A stretch of 64,000 nucleotides of DNA from Paragyromitra xinjiangensis (taxonomy: Eukaryota; Ascomycota; Pezizomycetes; Pezizales; Discinaceae), in the NCBI GenBank assembly GCA_038503065.1, contig JBCAMK010000002.1, forward strand, positions 1,674,001-1,738,000, written 5' to 3'. Below the pieces are notes generated by a model. That model searched no databases. It saw nothing but the letters and a program-made list of their open reading frames with translations, and was not told where the DNA came from. The translations under genes were made by a program, and so were the position numbers. Of this stretch, positions 11,340 to 22,780 are shown one piece after another (the stretch's first letter is position 1; each line of letters starts with the position of its first letter).

Positions 11340-13940
11340 AACCGTAGGATTGCGAGGTTCATCTTATACTTGTTCCCCATCACGGTGAAGCAATATCATT
11401 ATGGACTACCCCCCCCCCCCGCAAAGCCTCCCCAGGGGGTGAATCACTGGTTGTTGACGTCGGTGAAATTACCTATAATCCCCGTCGCGGTCTCGGGCAT
11501 CAGCATCACATTTGTTTTGTCGACCCGATTGCCTTTCCTAATCCGTGATTATTCCCACATATCCCAATCAGTAGTGTCTCCCGAGACCGCCCATCTGCCC
11601 AGAAAAACGTGCGGGGTACATCTAGATAAAGTATCCAGGATTGATGTGGCAGAAACTGGGGTAATAAACTATGCCCTGGATACTCCAAGGTACATCGCCC
11701 CCCATGTGAAGGAGTCTATGTACTCAATCCCAGGTTTTTACCCGTGTTTAACCTTCGGCTGTCGGGAATATGTAGCGCTGCTTCCGATCGCGAGTACTCT
11801 AATTTCGAGCTCTTTTTGAGAAAAGTCCATCAGGCCCCACAGGAATACCAACAATGCTCGGGTTAATTGTACCTTACGGGTACAGTTCTTGTCCTACTAG
11901 CCTCTGGATAAGCTTATTACAAATGTTCGTAAAGAGTTAGCACGCTGCTTAGCTGCATTGGCCATCGTACCTGCCGCTTTTCGCAAGCCAGCAACACATA
12001 GCTGAAACGCATGCATAAATCCACTGTTATGGGCCGTTACCATGGAACACGAGGTATGTGGGTGGTTGAAGTCGGTCTTGTAGAATCGCCTGCAGCGAAT
12101 GACGTTCAGGGGTGAAGTCCAGGGGTACACAAAACGGATCATGACTGTGACTGCCTGTACTGCCATGCGCATATCCTATTCCGTGTTTCTCGTATGGACG
12201 GGTGATGAGCTATGATGAGCGTCGCTCCCGAAAAAAGGAAATCAACAGTAGAGAGCATCAGAAGATATCTCACCAATCGGAGAAACTATATTGTGCTCTG
12301 GCCAACTACGTAGTGCGCCGAAAAACATGCAGTAGCTCGGTAGTTACTTTATAAGTGGTAACACAGCAGAATATAGTAACCAGATTTAGATATGGAATAT
12401 TGGGTGTCTCGAGAGTCGGCAACCGGTATAGTCTCCGTCTGCGGATTCGGCATTGGTAACATGACTATAGATCAATCTCACGGCTAGCCTCTTCTTCGCA
12501 ATGTTTGACAGCTATACAAGCTCAGCTGAGAATCAAGATTGAGGGAGAAGATTCAAAAGCAAAGATAGCTGAAGTTTTAATGAACGAAAGCCCTGCTGCA
12601 TCTTTTCGTGCGACTTCTCTTGCAATTCCCAAAGCTCTTTTACGACCAAATATTGAATTCATTGATGTAAGCCAAGAAGAAAATCTGAGAGAATTGTCAA
12701 AGCACGGGGTCCTACGATTGTGGAGTTAAAATAGCTGAATCATTGTCTTACCACTTACTGGTTGAGCCTCAAAACGGGGCGCAACTAAAACAACAAAGCC
12801 CACGGCACGTTGCATCCCGGTAACCAGCAACTAAACACCAGCTAGCTTGGTTACACCTGAATATGCCAATGTCCAAAAGTGATTTCGCTTCTACCTACAA
12901 CTTATTTGCTGGCTTCCGTGCTGTGATGATCCTTTGAGATGATGGTAAGCGAGGAGATAAGCGCGTCCACTTAAAATTTCTTGCTCATGGGTTAGCAGAT
13001 AAACCAAACCCAGTCCCTTAGTGCGATAAGAATCATGTAACGATGGCTGAATGAAAAGCTACATGTACCTCAACGAGGTAGACACGTAGATATGGACGCC
13101 AACTTCTATATCACCAACCGCTCAGTCTCGATATATTCCGACTACTCACATTTCTAAATCGTGAATAGTGAGGGCTCCCTAGCAAACCAAAGAGGTCCCC
13201 GGGATGAGGCCTCTGCGGGCCAGATTTATGCTAGCTGCCCATTTCGGAAAAAGAAGTAAGAAATCTAGAGACCGGAAGGCGCATATAGTTGACGTTATCT
13301 GAGAAATCCTATTTCAGCGGAAGAGTATCATAATAAGATGAGTGATTATATCTAGACTAGTCCAGTTGAGAAGCCAGCTTTCCAACCCGCAGTCAGTCAA
13401 CCGGTCTACTACGTAATAGTCAGTTTCGCTACCAATCCGTAATATTTACGGGAGATGCCTACAGGAATACAGTTCACAAACAGGGAAATAAAGAATCTGG
13501 TGCCAGTGAGCTATATCTCTATTTTTGTAGTGGGTGAGGGCCCACTCTAAGGTTTGGGTCGTGACATTGCAATTGGGGAATAGAGATCTTTACTGCTGAA
13601 CAAAACTAACCACTTGCAGGCTCAGATTTTTTTTTCTCCTTTGTAATTCGCTATCTTTCTTAGCGAGAATCTCGGAGTCTTGGTAGAAGCCCCGTTGGGT
13701 ATGGGAAGACCGTAGATAAGAATTGAATCGTGCCTGGGGCTTTAGATCCTAGTGTAGGTTAACGATATTCGGGCCACGCTCCCGCTCCACACAGATAGAT
13801 AGATTTTTATTCAGCGTATTTCTCACTCCACATACTCTGCATTGGAAGCAATCCATCCTTTTGTAGGGAGTAATCGAGATGAATGCAACACCAGTATAAT
13901 TCCTAATGGATAATACATATTAGGCAGCCTTATCCTGCTA
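11340..13940. other. gene-poor intergenic region
   Basis: Contains the upstream region of the beta-glucosidase (start at 11236), a homopolymer C tract at about 11409-11420 and a 149-codon open frame at 11370-11819 (+) that has no family-like sequence and begins without leader features. I consider it chance. An isolated coding-like fragment at about 12493-12729 is listed separately. No repeats longer than about 20 bp were noticed apart from the inverted repeat beginning at 13949. Confidence 0.45.
12493..12729 (+). pseudogene. isolated coding-like fragment, possible gene relic
   Basis: One frame stays open for about 75 codons and reads like a folded protein (for example LRIKIEGEDSKAKIAEVL and IPKALLRPNIEFIDVS) ending LRELSKHGVLRLWS and a stop. 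No in-frame ATG with a plausible leader is close by and no upstream exon could be joined with confidence. I do not recognise the family. It may be the last exon of a decayed gene, or chance. Confidence 0.25.
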
Positions 13941-13948
13941 GCCAAAAA

Positions 13949-14161
13949 ATAAAGTCTGTTCGGTTCGGTACAAAGCAACGAACCACCACCTATCAAATTA
14001 CATCTCGCTATGGCCAAGAAAATTAATAAAATGAAATAGGGGGACTCCATACGATTACAGCAAGACGTATTCTTGTAAATCAGGATGTATAGAAAATAAA
14101 TCAGTTCGTTGCTCTTGGGACTTTCCCCCGCGTTGCTTGTACTGAACCGAACAGACTTTAT
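13949..14161. repeat. inverted repeat of about 31-bp arms, foldback or MITE-like
   Basis: The left arm at 13949-13980 (ATAAAGTCTGTTCGGTTC...) is the near-perfect reverse complement of the right arm at 14131-14161, with about two differences in 31 positions. A second short complementarity (GCAACGAAC against GTTCGTTGC at 14105-14113) lies inside. The arms are about 150 bp apart. The right arm covers the stop codon and last codons of the F-box/ankyrin gene on the minus strand. No clear target-site duplication was found. Confidence 0.7.
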
Positions 14162-15231
14162 CTTCTTTCTAGTAATACTCTCAAACCGTAATTATATTCC
14201 AATGCATCCTCATATGATACTGCTTCCCCCGCACACTCAAGCGGCGTTTTGCCACTGTCATCCCGAAGCTCAGTATCCGCTCCATTTGCTATCAATAATT
14301 CCATAGCCTCCGCGAACGAGTTTTTCGTTGCTAGATGAAGCGGGGTCCACCCATGACAATTCTGAATATTAACATTCCTTTCCGTTTCGAGTAGAATTCT
14401 CAATACCCCAAGATGTCCTGCTGCCGCTGCCATGTGAAATGCCGACACTACCCAAGCCCTAAATTTCAAATTCGCCTTTGCCCCATAGTCTAGTAAAAGC
14501 TTGACTATTTCCTCGCTCCCCTCCCATGCGGCTACGCTGAGCGCGGTTTCTCCAATACGGGATATTTGATTGACCCTCGCTCCCCTACTCAGGAGTAGCC
14601 GCACGATACCGACATGATTTTTTTCCACAGCAACGAGGAGAGGTTGGGGGGCATAAACCCAATCCTCGTTTGGGGAGACTCCACGATCTAGCAAGACCTC
14701 AACAGCTTTTTCGTTCCCCCACTTTGCTGCCCGGGAAAGCGTCGCCGTATCGCACTCAATACCTTTGTCTAGAGCTAATGTAAATAGTCTAGCATGTCCT
14801 TTCTTGATCGCCAGATCAACAGGACTTGAAGTGCTCAAACCGAAATCGGAGTCGTAATCTTCGAGTGTAAACTCCAAGCTTCCATCCATGATCTCATCTA
14901 TCAACGAGTCATCGCATTTTCCAGGCGCTTTGTGTAGCGCCCTTTCATGGGGCTTGTCCCCAAAATTCCGTATGGGTTTGACCACAGTGATACCCTTTCC
15001 ATTCTCAAGCACCAATTTCGCTAATGAGCGGTTGCCGGATAACACCGCCCAATAGAATGCTACTTTTGCGTTCTCTTCTAGAAGGGAGATGGAGAGGAGA
15101 CGGGAGCTAAGGAGTGAGGCGAAGCGGCGACTAACTAGAGAGAGGGAAAGAAGGTCTCGAGGAAGTAGGTGATAACCGAGGGCGATAACAAGCTCGCCAG
15201 GGAAATCGCGGATAAGGATAGAGGAAGACAT
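14158..15231 (-). CDS. F-box and ankyrin-repeat protein, 357 aa, single exon
   Basis: Probable substrate adaptor of an SCF-type ubiquitin ligase or a general protein-binding scaffold. Residues 6-47 form an F-box-like helix set (ILIRDFPGELVIALGYHLL then LSLSLVSRRFASLL). From about residue 55 on there is an ankyrin array, with clear units such as GHARLFTLALDKGIECD, GNEKAVEVLLDRGVSPNED, NHVGIVRLLLSRGARVNQ, GSEEIVKLLLDYGAKANL, GHLGVLRILLETERNVNI and the C-terminal HGWTPLHLATKNSFAEAMEL. No intron, which is unusual among its neighbours. The stop codon lies inside the right arm of an inverted repeat, so the extreme C-terminus may have been set by that element. A copy of the short foldback repeat sits about 115-170 bp upstream of the start. 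Such genes form large, fast-changing families in fungi. Confidence 0.85.
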   Translation of the reverse strand: MSSSILIRDFPGELVIALGYHLLPRDLLSLSLVSRRFASLLSSRLLSISLLEENAKVAFYWAVLSGNRSLAKLVLENGKGITVVKPIRNFGDKPHERALHKAPGKCDDSLIDEIMDGSLEFTLEDYDSDFGLSTSSPVDLAIKKGHARLFTLALDKGIECDTATLSRAAKWGNEKAVEVLLDRGVSPNEDWVYAPQPLLVAVEKNHVGIVRLLLSRGARVNQISRIGETALSVAAWEGSEEIVKLLLDYGAKANLKFRAWVVSAFHMAAAAGHLGVLRILLETERNVNIQNCHGWTPLHLATKNSFAEAMELLIANGADTELRDDSGKTPLECAGEAVSYEDALEYNYGLRVLLERR

Positions 15232-15345
15232 TTGGCAGACGTAGTTCTATGCGTTCTGGTGGGTATTGTTTTAGTGCAGGAGATGCCTTGAGGTTGCCGA
15301 GACCGCCAAGACTTATCCTTTGGCGTCGTTTTCGAAACGTTGACG

Positions 15346-15403
15346 GCTGATGCTATCCTACGGTGCACAGCAGCCATAGGCAGAAGGGGATGGGAACGAG
15401 CCT
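15346..15403 (+). repeat. short foldback repeat, copy A (5' end diverged)
   Basis: Carries the 3' half of a repeat shared with copies at 24595, 24975 and 25828: CAGCCATAGGCAG, then GGGAACGAGCCT. The first roughly 25 bp of the element (GTCTCGTGCCCAG...) are not recognisable here. It lies in the presumed promoter of the F-box/ankyrin gene. Confidence 0.65.
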
Positions 15404-15995
15404 AATATGGAGTATTTGTGATGATTTGTGATATTTTTTTCAGTATGTTTAGTTTATTTTAGGCAGCTACGTAGACGGGGGATTTCTCATAAGTTTTCTC
15501 TATACCCTTCAAAGGTTAGGTTCAGTGAAGGGTTTCGTCACAGTCTATCACTCGCCTAGTATATCTTCTCACTAGCATCTAGATGCGTGTCACAGCTTCA
15601 GGAATGGCATAGCACAAATTCTATTTAGGGCCCGTATATTTTTTGGTTTATGATCAATGACTTCTGTAATTGTATGAATGTAGTTGCTGCTCATGCGTTC
15701 TCTTAATAAAAGCAAAGCAGAGTACCCCGCAACCCCCCACAAGACACGATACAGCACACCAAATTCAAATAACAACGAAGAATGATGGATGTTAGGGATT
15801 TACCACCTGTAGATTGACTTTCGGTGAATGTTTTTATAAATATAATATGGATTAGAGAAACAGAAAACTCAAAACAAGAAACCCCCCACAGCTCAATCCC
15901 ATAAAATACGAAAACAAAAATCTCAGACCAGGACAACACTAACCCCTGGCCCACAGCCTAATCCCCCCAAAAATGCCTCCCTCGTGCCCACAGCA

Positions 15996-18900
15996 CTATC
16001 TCGCCCACCGCTCTACCCCCAGCATTCTCCTCTCCATCACAATCCCGGTGACTCGTCCGTCCCCAAGGGGCGTCCTAATATCCAGGTTCATCTCTCCAGT
16101 CATCTCAACAGACAACTTCCCAGGCTCCATGAGCTCTGGAAGAAAAAATCCTTTTAATGTGTCGTCGTCGCTAACCTTGATTGTGGTGTTGAACGGTGTG
16201 GGCTTGAACATATGGACTCCCGAGCTCGAAATCGTATCAACAAAGACTGTCTCCTTCCCCCCGACGTCGGGCAGCTCCAGGGTCTTGCCAGAAGTGAGAG
16301 CCAGTTGCAAATTGCAAGTCACCTTAGTGACCGAGACTGGGAATGATATCGATTCAAAGGGCAGTTTAACTCTCGCTACAACCCCCGCCAAGCGGAGGCT
16401 GAGCTCAGCCCATTCTGTACCAAACAAGTGAATATGGGTATCCAGGCTAGCAAAGATGCTTGGGCCCCGTGGGATTAATAGGCCCTTGCTAAATCCCTCG
16501 ATTACTGGGAGCAGATATGGGACATCGATGCCATTGACCTTCGTACCAACCCCCTCCAATCGCAACATTCTATGCTCTTCCAGGCCTGATGCCTGCGAAA
16601 TCAACGATGACATCAACTCCCCGAGAAGTGTCTCATCGCCGTGGAGAGGGCTACTATCGGTCAATGTAGACGAGAGTCTAGCATTGTTTTTTCCAGGTTG
16701 GATTTTAAAGCCCAAGATGGTTGCGCGGCCGACCAGAATCCCATCGAAGGTCAGATTGAATTCCGCATCTCCCTATCACTTTATGTCAGTAAAGTTTTCC
16801 ATAGTGATCATCACTGTGGTTCCGCTTACCAGCTCCATGCTAACATTGGAGGGGTTAAACCAGGACAGGGTTGCATCAAAGAACCCTTGGCCCGGCTGCA
16901 TCAACTCATACGAGTCAACTTTCAACTCTTGGAAGCCCCCCATAGCTGTAGAAAATCCCGTCAGCAGCGCAACGTTAGAGGGAGCGAAAAACTTACCATG
17001 AATGACCAATTCATGTCTAATCCCCTGGTCAAGCTGCATACCCTTCGCTTGAAAATGCAGGTCTCCCTCGATGATGAGATTCATGCCATAATTCTCGTCA
17101 TAGGTTCCCCAAACAATCCCATAAAACAACTCTGCGAGAGCCTTTGCTTTGGACTCCGTCTCAACTTCAAATCCGTCTGAAATCCCCTTGGCGAACCCAA
17201 AAAGTGTCACATCTGAATCCCCGTTGACAACTTTATTCTCCGGGAGAAATAGTGCTCCTAACGCGGGAAACTGCTCTGTTCCGTAGATCTCAGGCTTACC
17301 GGAAAGACCGCTCATGAACCGACCGCTCATGAACCGACCGTTTTCCACCGAATCACTCGAGAGCAGGAATACTGAATTACCGATGTAATCTTTGTCCTTT
17401 GAAGTGACGTGAATATCCAAGTTGACGGTGGTGAGGTTATGCTGAAGCGCGGATATCTCGAGGCCGACGAGTTCGATGTTTGGTTGGCTGGCCTTAAGCC
17501 CGAAAATGATAGGAACCATGCATATAAGACTAAATAATCCCAAAACATTAATCTTGACTCTTATATACATTTAAAATTAATAGCTCTCGCAAAAGCGAGG
17601 AGCTTAGAAGATACTTACATCACAACCGGAACAAACATGATAAAAATCAAGGTCCAGTACAGGACCTCCCGCTTCTGTACCAGAACCCAATCCCAAAATC
17701 TCCGCATCTCAGTCTTCATTAAATCTACAGAGGAACAAACAGCTGCGGCTTTGATCGCCGACTTTTTCAACTTCTCCCACACCGATCGAGTGTCCTCTTG
17801 GCCTTCAACAGCAGCCGATCCCGTCTGGGTAGGTTCCGCGGCCCCGAGATCTACCATCTCATAAACTCCCTCCGCACCCATGGCTTGGTGATCTCGCCTC
17901 TCCCCCGGATGCGGAATTCCCTGGTCCGGAACTCGCACGGTTCCCTGTTTTCCTGGAAAGATTGGACTGTTGCTCAACGGAAGACGTTTGATACCGCTCT
18001 CAAGATCTGGAGTTGGGGTTCTTCGACTGAAAATAGACCTCTTTTTGTTTGGAATGATCTCGTCATTGACGGGGTTCTTGCTATTGCTAGCTCCATTAAT
18101 AATGCTTCTTCCCGGATAAGTCTTTTTTCCGCAGCCTCCGGTAGCCCTGGTCCCCGTCAAGAGCTCAATACTGCCGCTTGGAGATAAGTTAGGACAGTAT
18201 TCTGAATCTGGCCTGAAGGCTCCCGAATCCAAGGAACCAATCCGTTTTCCGTCTGTTCCCGAGGGCCAACCCAATCCGCTACTAAAATCACCATATTGGT
18301 CATGGAAAGACTCCGTCGAAGTATTATACGGTCCATGATCCTCCTGAAGTGGCTGCTGTGGGACGGTGGACAATTTCTCGATCCACCAATTACTAGGACC
18401 AGGGCTACCAATGCCATCCGAAAACTGTACAATATCCCTCAAGTTGTTAAAGCTCGCCGGGAACAAAGGTGTATTGGGGTAGCTTTGCGTCAGGTTCTCG
18501 GAGTGTTTTTCGACCTCTTTGCCTTTCGGGGATGGCGGGGATGGCAGAGGCGTATGAGGCGGCGGGCCCGGGTTTTGTCTGCTTGGTGCATAGAGCTCGA
18601 TCCCATTACCGGTGACTGATGAGTGAGGTGACGGTTTTGGTGTGCACAAGATACAACCTTCGTAATGCCTGACCTCAGGGACAACGGACACATTCATCTT
18701 CTCCAGGTTAACCACCTTCGGCTTCTTCCTCCAATCATTAAACAGCGTGATGCCCTTTCCGAAAAGCTTCATTCGCGAGCTCTTCTCCTTCGAGGGTGAG
18801 CCGGACACATCCTTCGATTTAGAACCATTCAGGGCCAGTTTCTTTGGAACTTTGGATGATTCGATCTCGGAACGACCATCAATTACACCGTCGGGTGAAC

Positions 18901-19741
18901 GTTCTCTCGAATTCCCATTCAGGATAGCATACGTCGTCGAAATAGCTTCCTCGTAAGTAGTCTGAACAGGATCTAGGGCCTCCGTAGCGGTTGTAAATTC
19001 AGACACCTTCGGTTGGTGGTCTGGCTGCCGCATCGGGAAGACAAAAATATCATCATATTCACCCTCTTCAGAACTAGAACTCCCTTGGGCAGGACAATCT
19101 CTTCCATCGGTACAAATGCACCTGCTATTATTGCTCAACCTCTCACTACGGTTGGCACTTGCATCGTAGGCCACAATCGGATTACGCAAGGGACTCGGTC
19201 CGATAATCTCCAAGTCGTTGCTTCTAATCATCAATTTCGGCCAGCCGATGTCGTCAGGGTCCTCGTAAAGCTCTCTACGAAGGACGGTCTCGGGGGCGTA
19301 GCTTAGCTTCGCAGAGTCTTGTTCGAAAGCCTCGGGGTCCACATCGATAACATCGCAAGCCGGACCACACTCGCCGTAGACAGAAGTGGTAAAGTTTCGA
19401 GACAAGTTTCGAGCTCGAAGGGCCGGATGCTGGTTGCGCCAATCGGTTTCTTGAAGGTTGTTTTTAACTGGTTTCTGTTGACCATGGGCTCCAGTCATCC
19501 AAGCTGGTTCTGACTGCTCGATATAAAGTTGGCGTCCACCGTTCAAACGTGGAACAAAAATGTCGCCGTTGGGAGGAGAGGAAGAGGCGAAGGGACTGTC
19601 AGGAAGAAGAACAGACATAGTACGAACTTTATGTTCTTCGGTTCCGACCATAGTGTAGCGAGGACGAGGGTAGATGAATGGTGTTGGAGGAGGTAGGGTA
19701 GGGTCGAAGACGGCTTTCTTCTGAGAATTGGTAGATGGCAT
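15996..19741 (-). CDS. large single-pass membrane protein, DUF3712/LEA-like (Tag1-like), 1199 aa
   Basis: Three exons join in frame (descending): 19741-17619, 17529-16830, 16772-15996. Residues 1-690 are a low-complexity, Pro/Ser/charged cytosolic-type region. A transmembrane segment follows at about 691-718 (VLYWTLIFIMFVPVVILIC), split by intron 1. The remaining about 480 residues are beta-rich repeats typical of DUF3712/LEA2 proteins (FNPSNVSMEL, FNLTFDGILVGRATILGF, LTSGKTLELP). From family knowledge, this architecture matches the yeast vacuolar membrane protein Tag1 (autophagy termination) and fungal proteins often labelled pre-rRNA processing protein. The first exon's long N-terminal extension is much longer than in yeast. 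A 15-bp tandem duplication at about 17309-17338 gives GRFMSGRFMSG. Function is inferred from architecture only. Confidence 0.85.
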
Positions 19742-20160
19742 TGCGATTTTTTATCGTAATCGTGTAGAAATTCGATTAAGTAGGGAGTAGGGAATCCGAA
19801 GAGAAGGATATCGAGGAGAGATACGGGCGAGAAAGGATGAGGAGATATGAGGAGATAGGTTTCAAAAAAAATCCTATGAGATGAATGGGGGATATAGACG
19901 AACAGCGAACTGTTAAACTCTACAGCGAAGTAAGATGATAAAATCTTATTGATCCGCAGCGGTAGATTAGAGGGATAGAGCAACAAATCGTTGAAGATGA
20001 AGAGAAGATTTGTAAAGATGAAGAATCGCTCAATCTGATGAAAGTTCAGAAAAGCGTAGAGAAATACGATGAAGATGTTGATGAAGATGGATGAAGATGG
20101 TGAGCGAGAGGAATGATGGTGGGGCAGGATAAGCAGCACATACGTAAATTCCGCCATTCA
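19742..20160 (-). promoter_or_regulatory. pyrimidine-rich leader/promoter of the Tag1-like gene
   Basis: Read on the minus strand, the roughly 400 bp before the start codon at 19741 are strongly CT-rich with repeated TCATC and CTTCATC units. This is the usual composition of fungal core promoters and 5' UTRs. No individual factor site is claimed. Confidence 0.5.
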
Positions 20161-20858
20161 GAGCCCCCAGAAAACTACCCCATATGACTGCAAGCGGGGG
20201 TTCTAAGAGCACAGGAACTCTTCTACTTTCTGTTCTCATGTAATCGCGTTCTCAGGCAAATCTAAAAAAAGCTCAGTCGCCCCCTCAGTCAGTGAGATAC
20301 CAAGAAATTCTTCACCATCGACCATAATATGTACAGCTATCAACGCAACGAGCAAGAAAATACATCTCTTCATTTCGTCCTAGAGTCACAATTAACAGTA
20401 GATAGCCCACAATATTCGGTGTGTTAAATCTAGGAAACAAAACAGGAACATTAAGAAACCACCGCACCAGATAGATGCTACTCAATCACCACAAACCGAC
20501 CAAGACAAACCCAGTAGCAGGAGCTATACGCTTCTTTCCAGAAAAGCCAACAAAAAGTAACCGTCTTAGTAGTCCCAGCAACTCACAGCTATTTCTAACA
20601 CACATGTTCCCCTTCTCCTCACAGCAACTCAGCTCCTACGGCCCAGCCATGCCATGCTGCCCTTTATTCATCTCCCTCGCCAAAAGTGTCATATCCCAGA
20701 CGTGTGTATGTAGCTAACGAAGTAAATAAAAGAAAACAAAAAAGGCCTCCGTTCTCCATCATGAACGGTGGTTCGCAATCACGTGGTAAATGCCAAGACT
20801 AGACTAGATTTTACGCCAAATGCAACCCTGACACTAGCGAATGCAAGTAAATGTAGTA

Positions 20859-21015
20859 CAGTTGCACCTCGTTATGACGGACACCCAGAATCTAGTAGAT
20901 CTCGTACGGGACAGCAAATTTATTTTGCAGTAGAAAAAATGTTTTGGCTAGGGCGTTTTGTACGGGACAGCAAGGGATCTGGCATACTGAATTCCGGCAT
21001 AGCAAGGTGCGACTG
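20859..21015. mobile_element. 157-bp MITE with pogo/Tc1-mariner-like ends
   Basis: The left end at 20859-20881 begins CAGTTGCACCTCGTTATG and the right end at 20993-21015, read as reverse complement, begins CAGTCGCACCTTGCTATG. The 23-bp terminal repeats differ at four positions. Both ends are flanked by TA (20857-20858 and 21016-21017), the target duplication of Tc1/mariner/pogo elements. A subterminal 13-mer, GTACGGGACAGCA, occurs twice in the same orientation inside (about 20905 and 20970). There is no transposase; the element is non-autonomous. The four end differences are three transitions and one transversion, compatible with age or RIP. Confidence 0.8.
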
Positions 21016-21562
21016 TACTAACAACTGTGGGCTAACGACGCGTTGCAAGGCTTTCACGAGGGGAATAAATATCCATTAGAGTTGGTCGTAGTTACGCTTA
21101 GGTCGAATAGTGCCAAACCCATCCCAACGACTCGACTTGAAAGATACTTCCGCAGCCAAATAACCAGAGCAGCTATTCACGAGGCGACGGCAAAAAAGTT
21201 CTTGCTAAATATGGGCTCACAATTGATAAACATGCTGATTTCTACTAAGCTGCAAAACAGAGCGGAGCTTATATCAGTAAACAAATCACGAAAACCAGCA
21301 AAAATCAAAAATCAAGAAAATAGCATAAGATAGGTATCATAGGTAGTATAAAATGGCAAGTAAATGAAACCCCAACTGCGAAGTATATCTACACATGTAA
21401 AGCACGTTTCCTCGTAACAGAAACGATACCATCCCACCAACCCATGCCATCCTAATACCGTACACCCGGACCAAAGAGACCAACGAAGCAAAGAACCCAC
21501 CTCCCACCATCTATTCCCCCAAGTATACCACCATTACCCATCCCCCTCCACGCCCACCATAT

Positions 21563-22410
21563 TTACACCATCTTCTTCCACACTCCTTGCAACCCAATCA
21601 AGCTGCTGATAGTCCCTGCCATACCCACAATGCCATCATCCAACTGCACATACCCTAACGCACTCGCTGGGATCGCAACATCACACACATCGCTAATCAG
21701 TTGTGTTACCGTCGCCTTCCGTTCCTTCACTAACCTCTCCCCCTCCACCTTCCCTTCTGCAACCGTCTTCATGATCCCTCGCTGCCTCTCATTCAGCCTA
21801 TACAGCGTGTATGTCCCCCCAACAATCGAGAACAGGATACCGACGAACCACGCACGGTAGGCCTCAGCAGCGAGCTTCTTGCCCGCGGCAAACTTATAGA
21901 TTCCCGAGGAATCAAGGAACGAGAGACTGTCGAAGGTAAGGTAGGTGAAGTAGCCGAGCTGACGACCAACAGCACAGTAACGGAGTACTGGGTCAAGGGA
22001 TTTGTTGTCCATAGCCTTCATAGCGTTAATATATTACCAACCCAGGCCAATATCCCCTAGGGTGACGGTTGCTACACTGGAAGGGTGTAGTGTAGATACC
22101 TGTGAGGCGGCCTTGAAATGTTCAATATTCTTTCCAATACGCATGACTTTCCTCGTACTAGCAAACTGCTTCTTAATAGCCTCGAACGGCGCGATCGCGC
22201 TCGCCTTGTATCCCTTCCTAAGCAGATAGAACGAGAGGAAGCGCGCCAGGTACTGCAGGGTCCGTAACGCCTTATCGCGACCAGCTATTTTTCTGCACGT
22301 CAGTCTGTTTCAAAAGCTGTGCCTCGGCTCAGACGAGATTTACCGGTCGATGAGACGAAGCGGATGTAGTGGGCAACGGTCGGGTGGTAGACGAGGGAGT
22401 CAGCAACCAT
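21563..22410 (-). CDS. PEX11: peroxisomal membrane protein PEX11, 234 aa
   Basis: Elongates and tubulates the peroxisome membrane before fission, so controls peroxisome number. Three exons join in frame (descending): 22410-22344, 22284-22100, 22015-21563. The N-terminus (MVADSLVYHPTVAHYIRFVS, GRDKALRTLQYLARFLSFYL) is the amphipathic helix region typical of PEX11. Downstream, CAVGRQLGYFTYLTFDSLSF and YRAWFVGILFSIVGG are conserved helices, and the C-terminus (GYVQLDDGIVGMAGTISSLI) is the membrane-associated end. Length fits the fungal family. Intron 2 ends in AAG. The 350 bp upstream are pyrimidine-rich on the coding strand. Confidence 0.95.
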
Positions 22411-22429
22411 GGTGACGGTTTATTCGGGT

Positions 22430-22780
22430 TGGTGGTTTAGTCTCGTGTTTGGTTCCTGGAACGTTAACTTAAGCTCGGTCGCGGGGATGGGGCGGGAGGT
22501 GTTTCCGGGGGAAACTTACAGGTAGACCAGCGTGGAATTGTCGCTTGGGGCAAGGGGAGAGAAGGGGCTTCTTTGACGAGAAACTGCGCGCGGAAGTGGT
22601 ATGAAAATGTGTGGAGTCGAGGGAGCAACGAGGGAAGAGGAAAAGGGAAAAGAAACACGGGGAAGAGTCGTGGGATGATGTGGTTGGGAAAGGACCGAAA
22701 GCACGTGAATGATGAGATGTGGTGGGAGGGGACAGGAAAGTTCCCGAGGGACAAATGCGGGCTTGGCGGGTTGATGTCAG
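22430..22780 (-). promoter_or_regulatory. pyrimidine-rich promoter/leader of PEX11
   Basis: On the minus strand this region is dominated by CT tracts (for example CTTCCCTCGTTGCTCCC) and runs straight into the PEX11 start at 22410. A 97-codon open frame inside it is Pro/Ser/Phe-rich purely because of base composition and is not called as a gene. Confidence 0.45.

Noticed and set aside
11370..11819. 149-codon open frame on the plus strand
   Set aside because: No domain-like sequence, starts beside a poly-C tract, and no splice partners; likely chance.
18157..18693. Open frames antisense and parallel to the Tag1-like first exon
   Set aside because: Shadow frames of a long genuine exon with strong codon bias.
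20768..21333. Two overlapping open frames of about 100 codons each that superficially look transposase-like
   Set aside because: They coincide with the MITE termini and its flank; the apparent protein is a translation of the terminal repeats and contains no DDE motifs.
16000..22410. Idea that the neighbouring genes form a secondary-metabolite cluster
   Set aside because: No polyketide synthase, NRPS, terpene cyclase or tailoring set is present; the neighbours are housekeeping genes.
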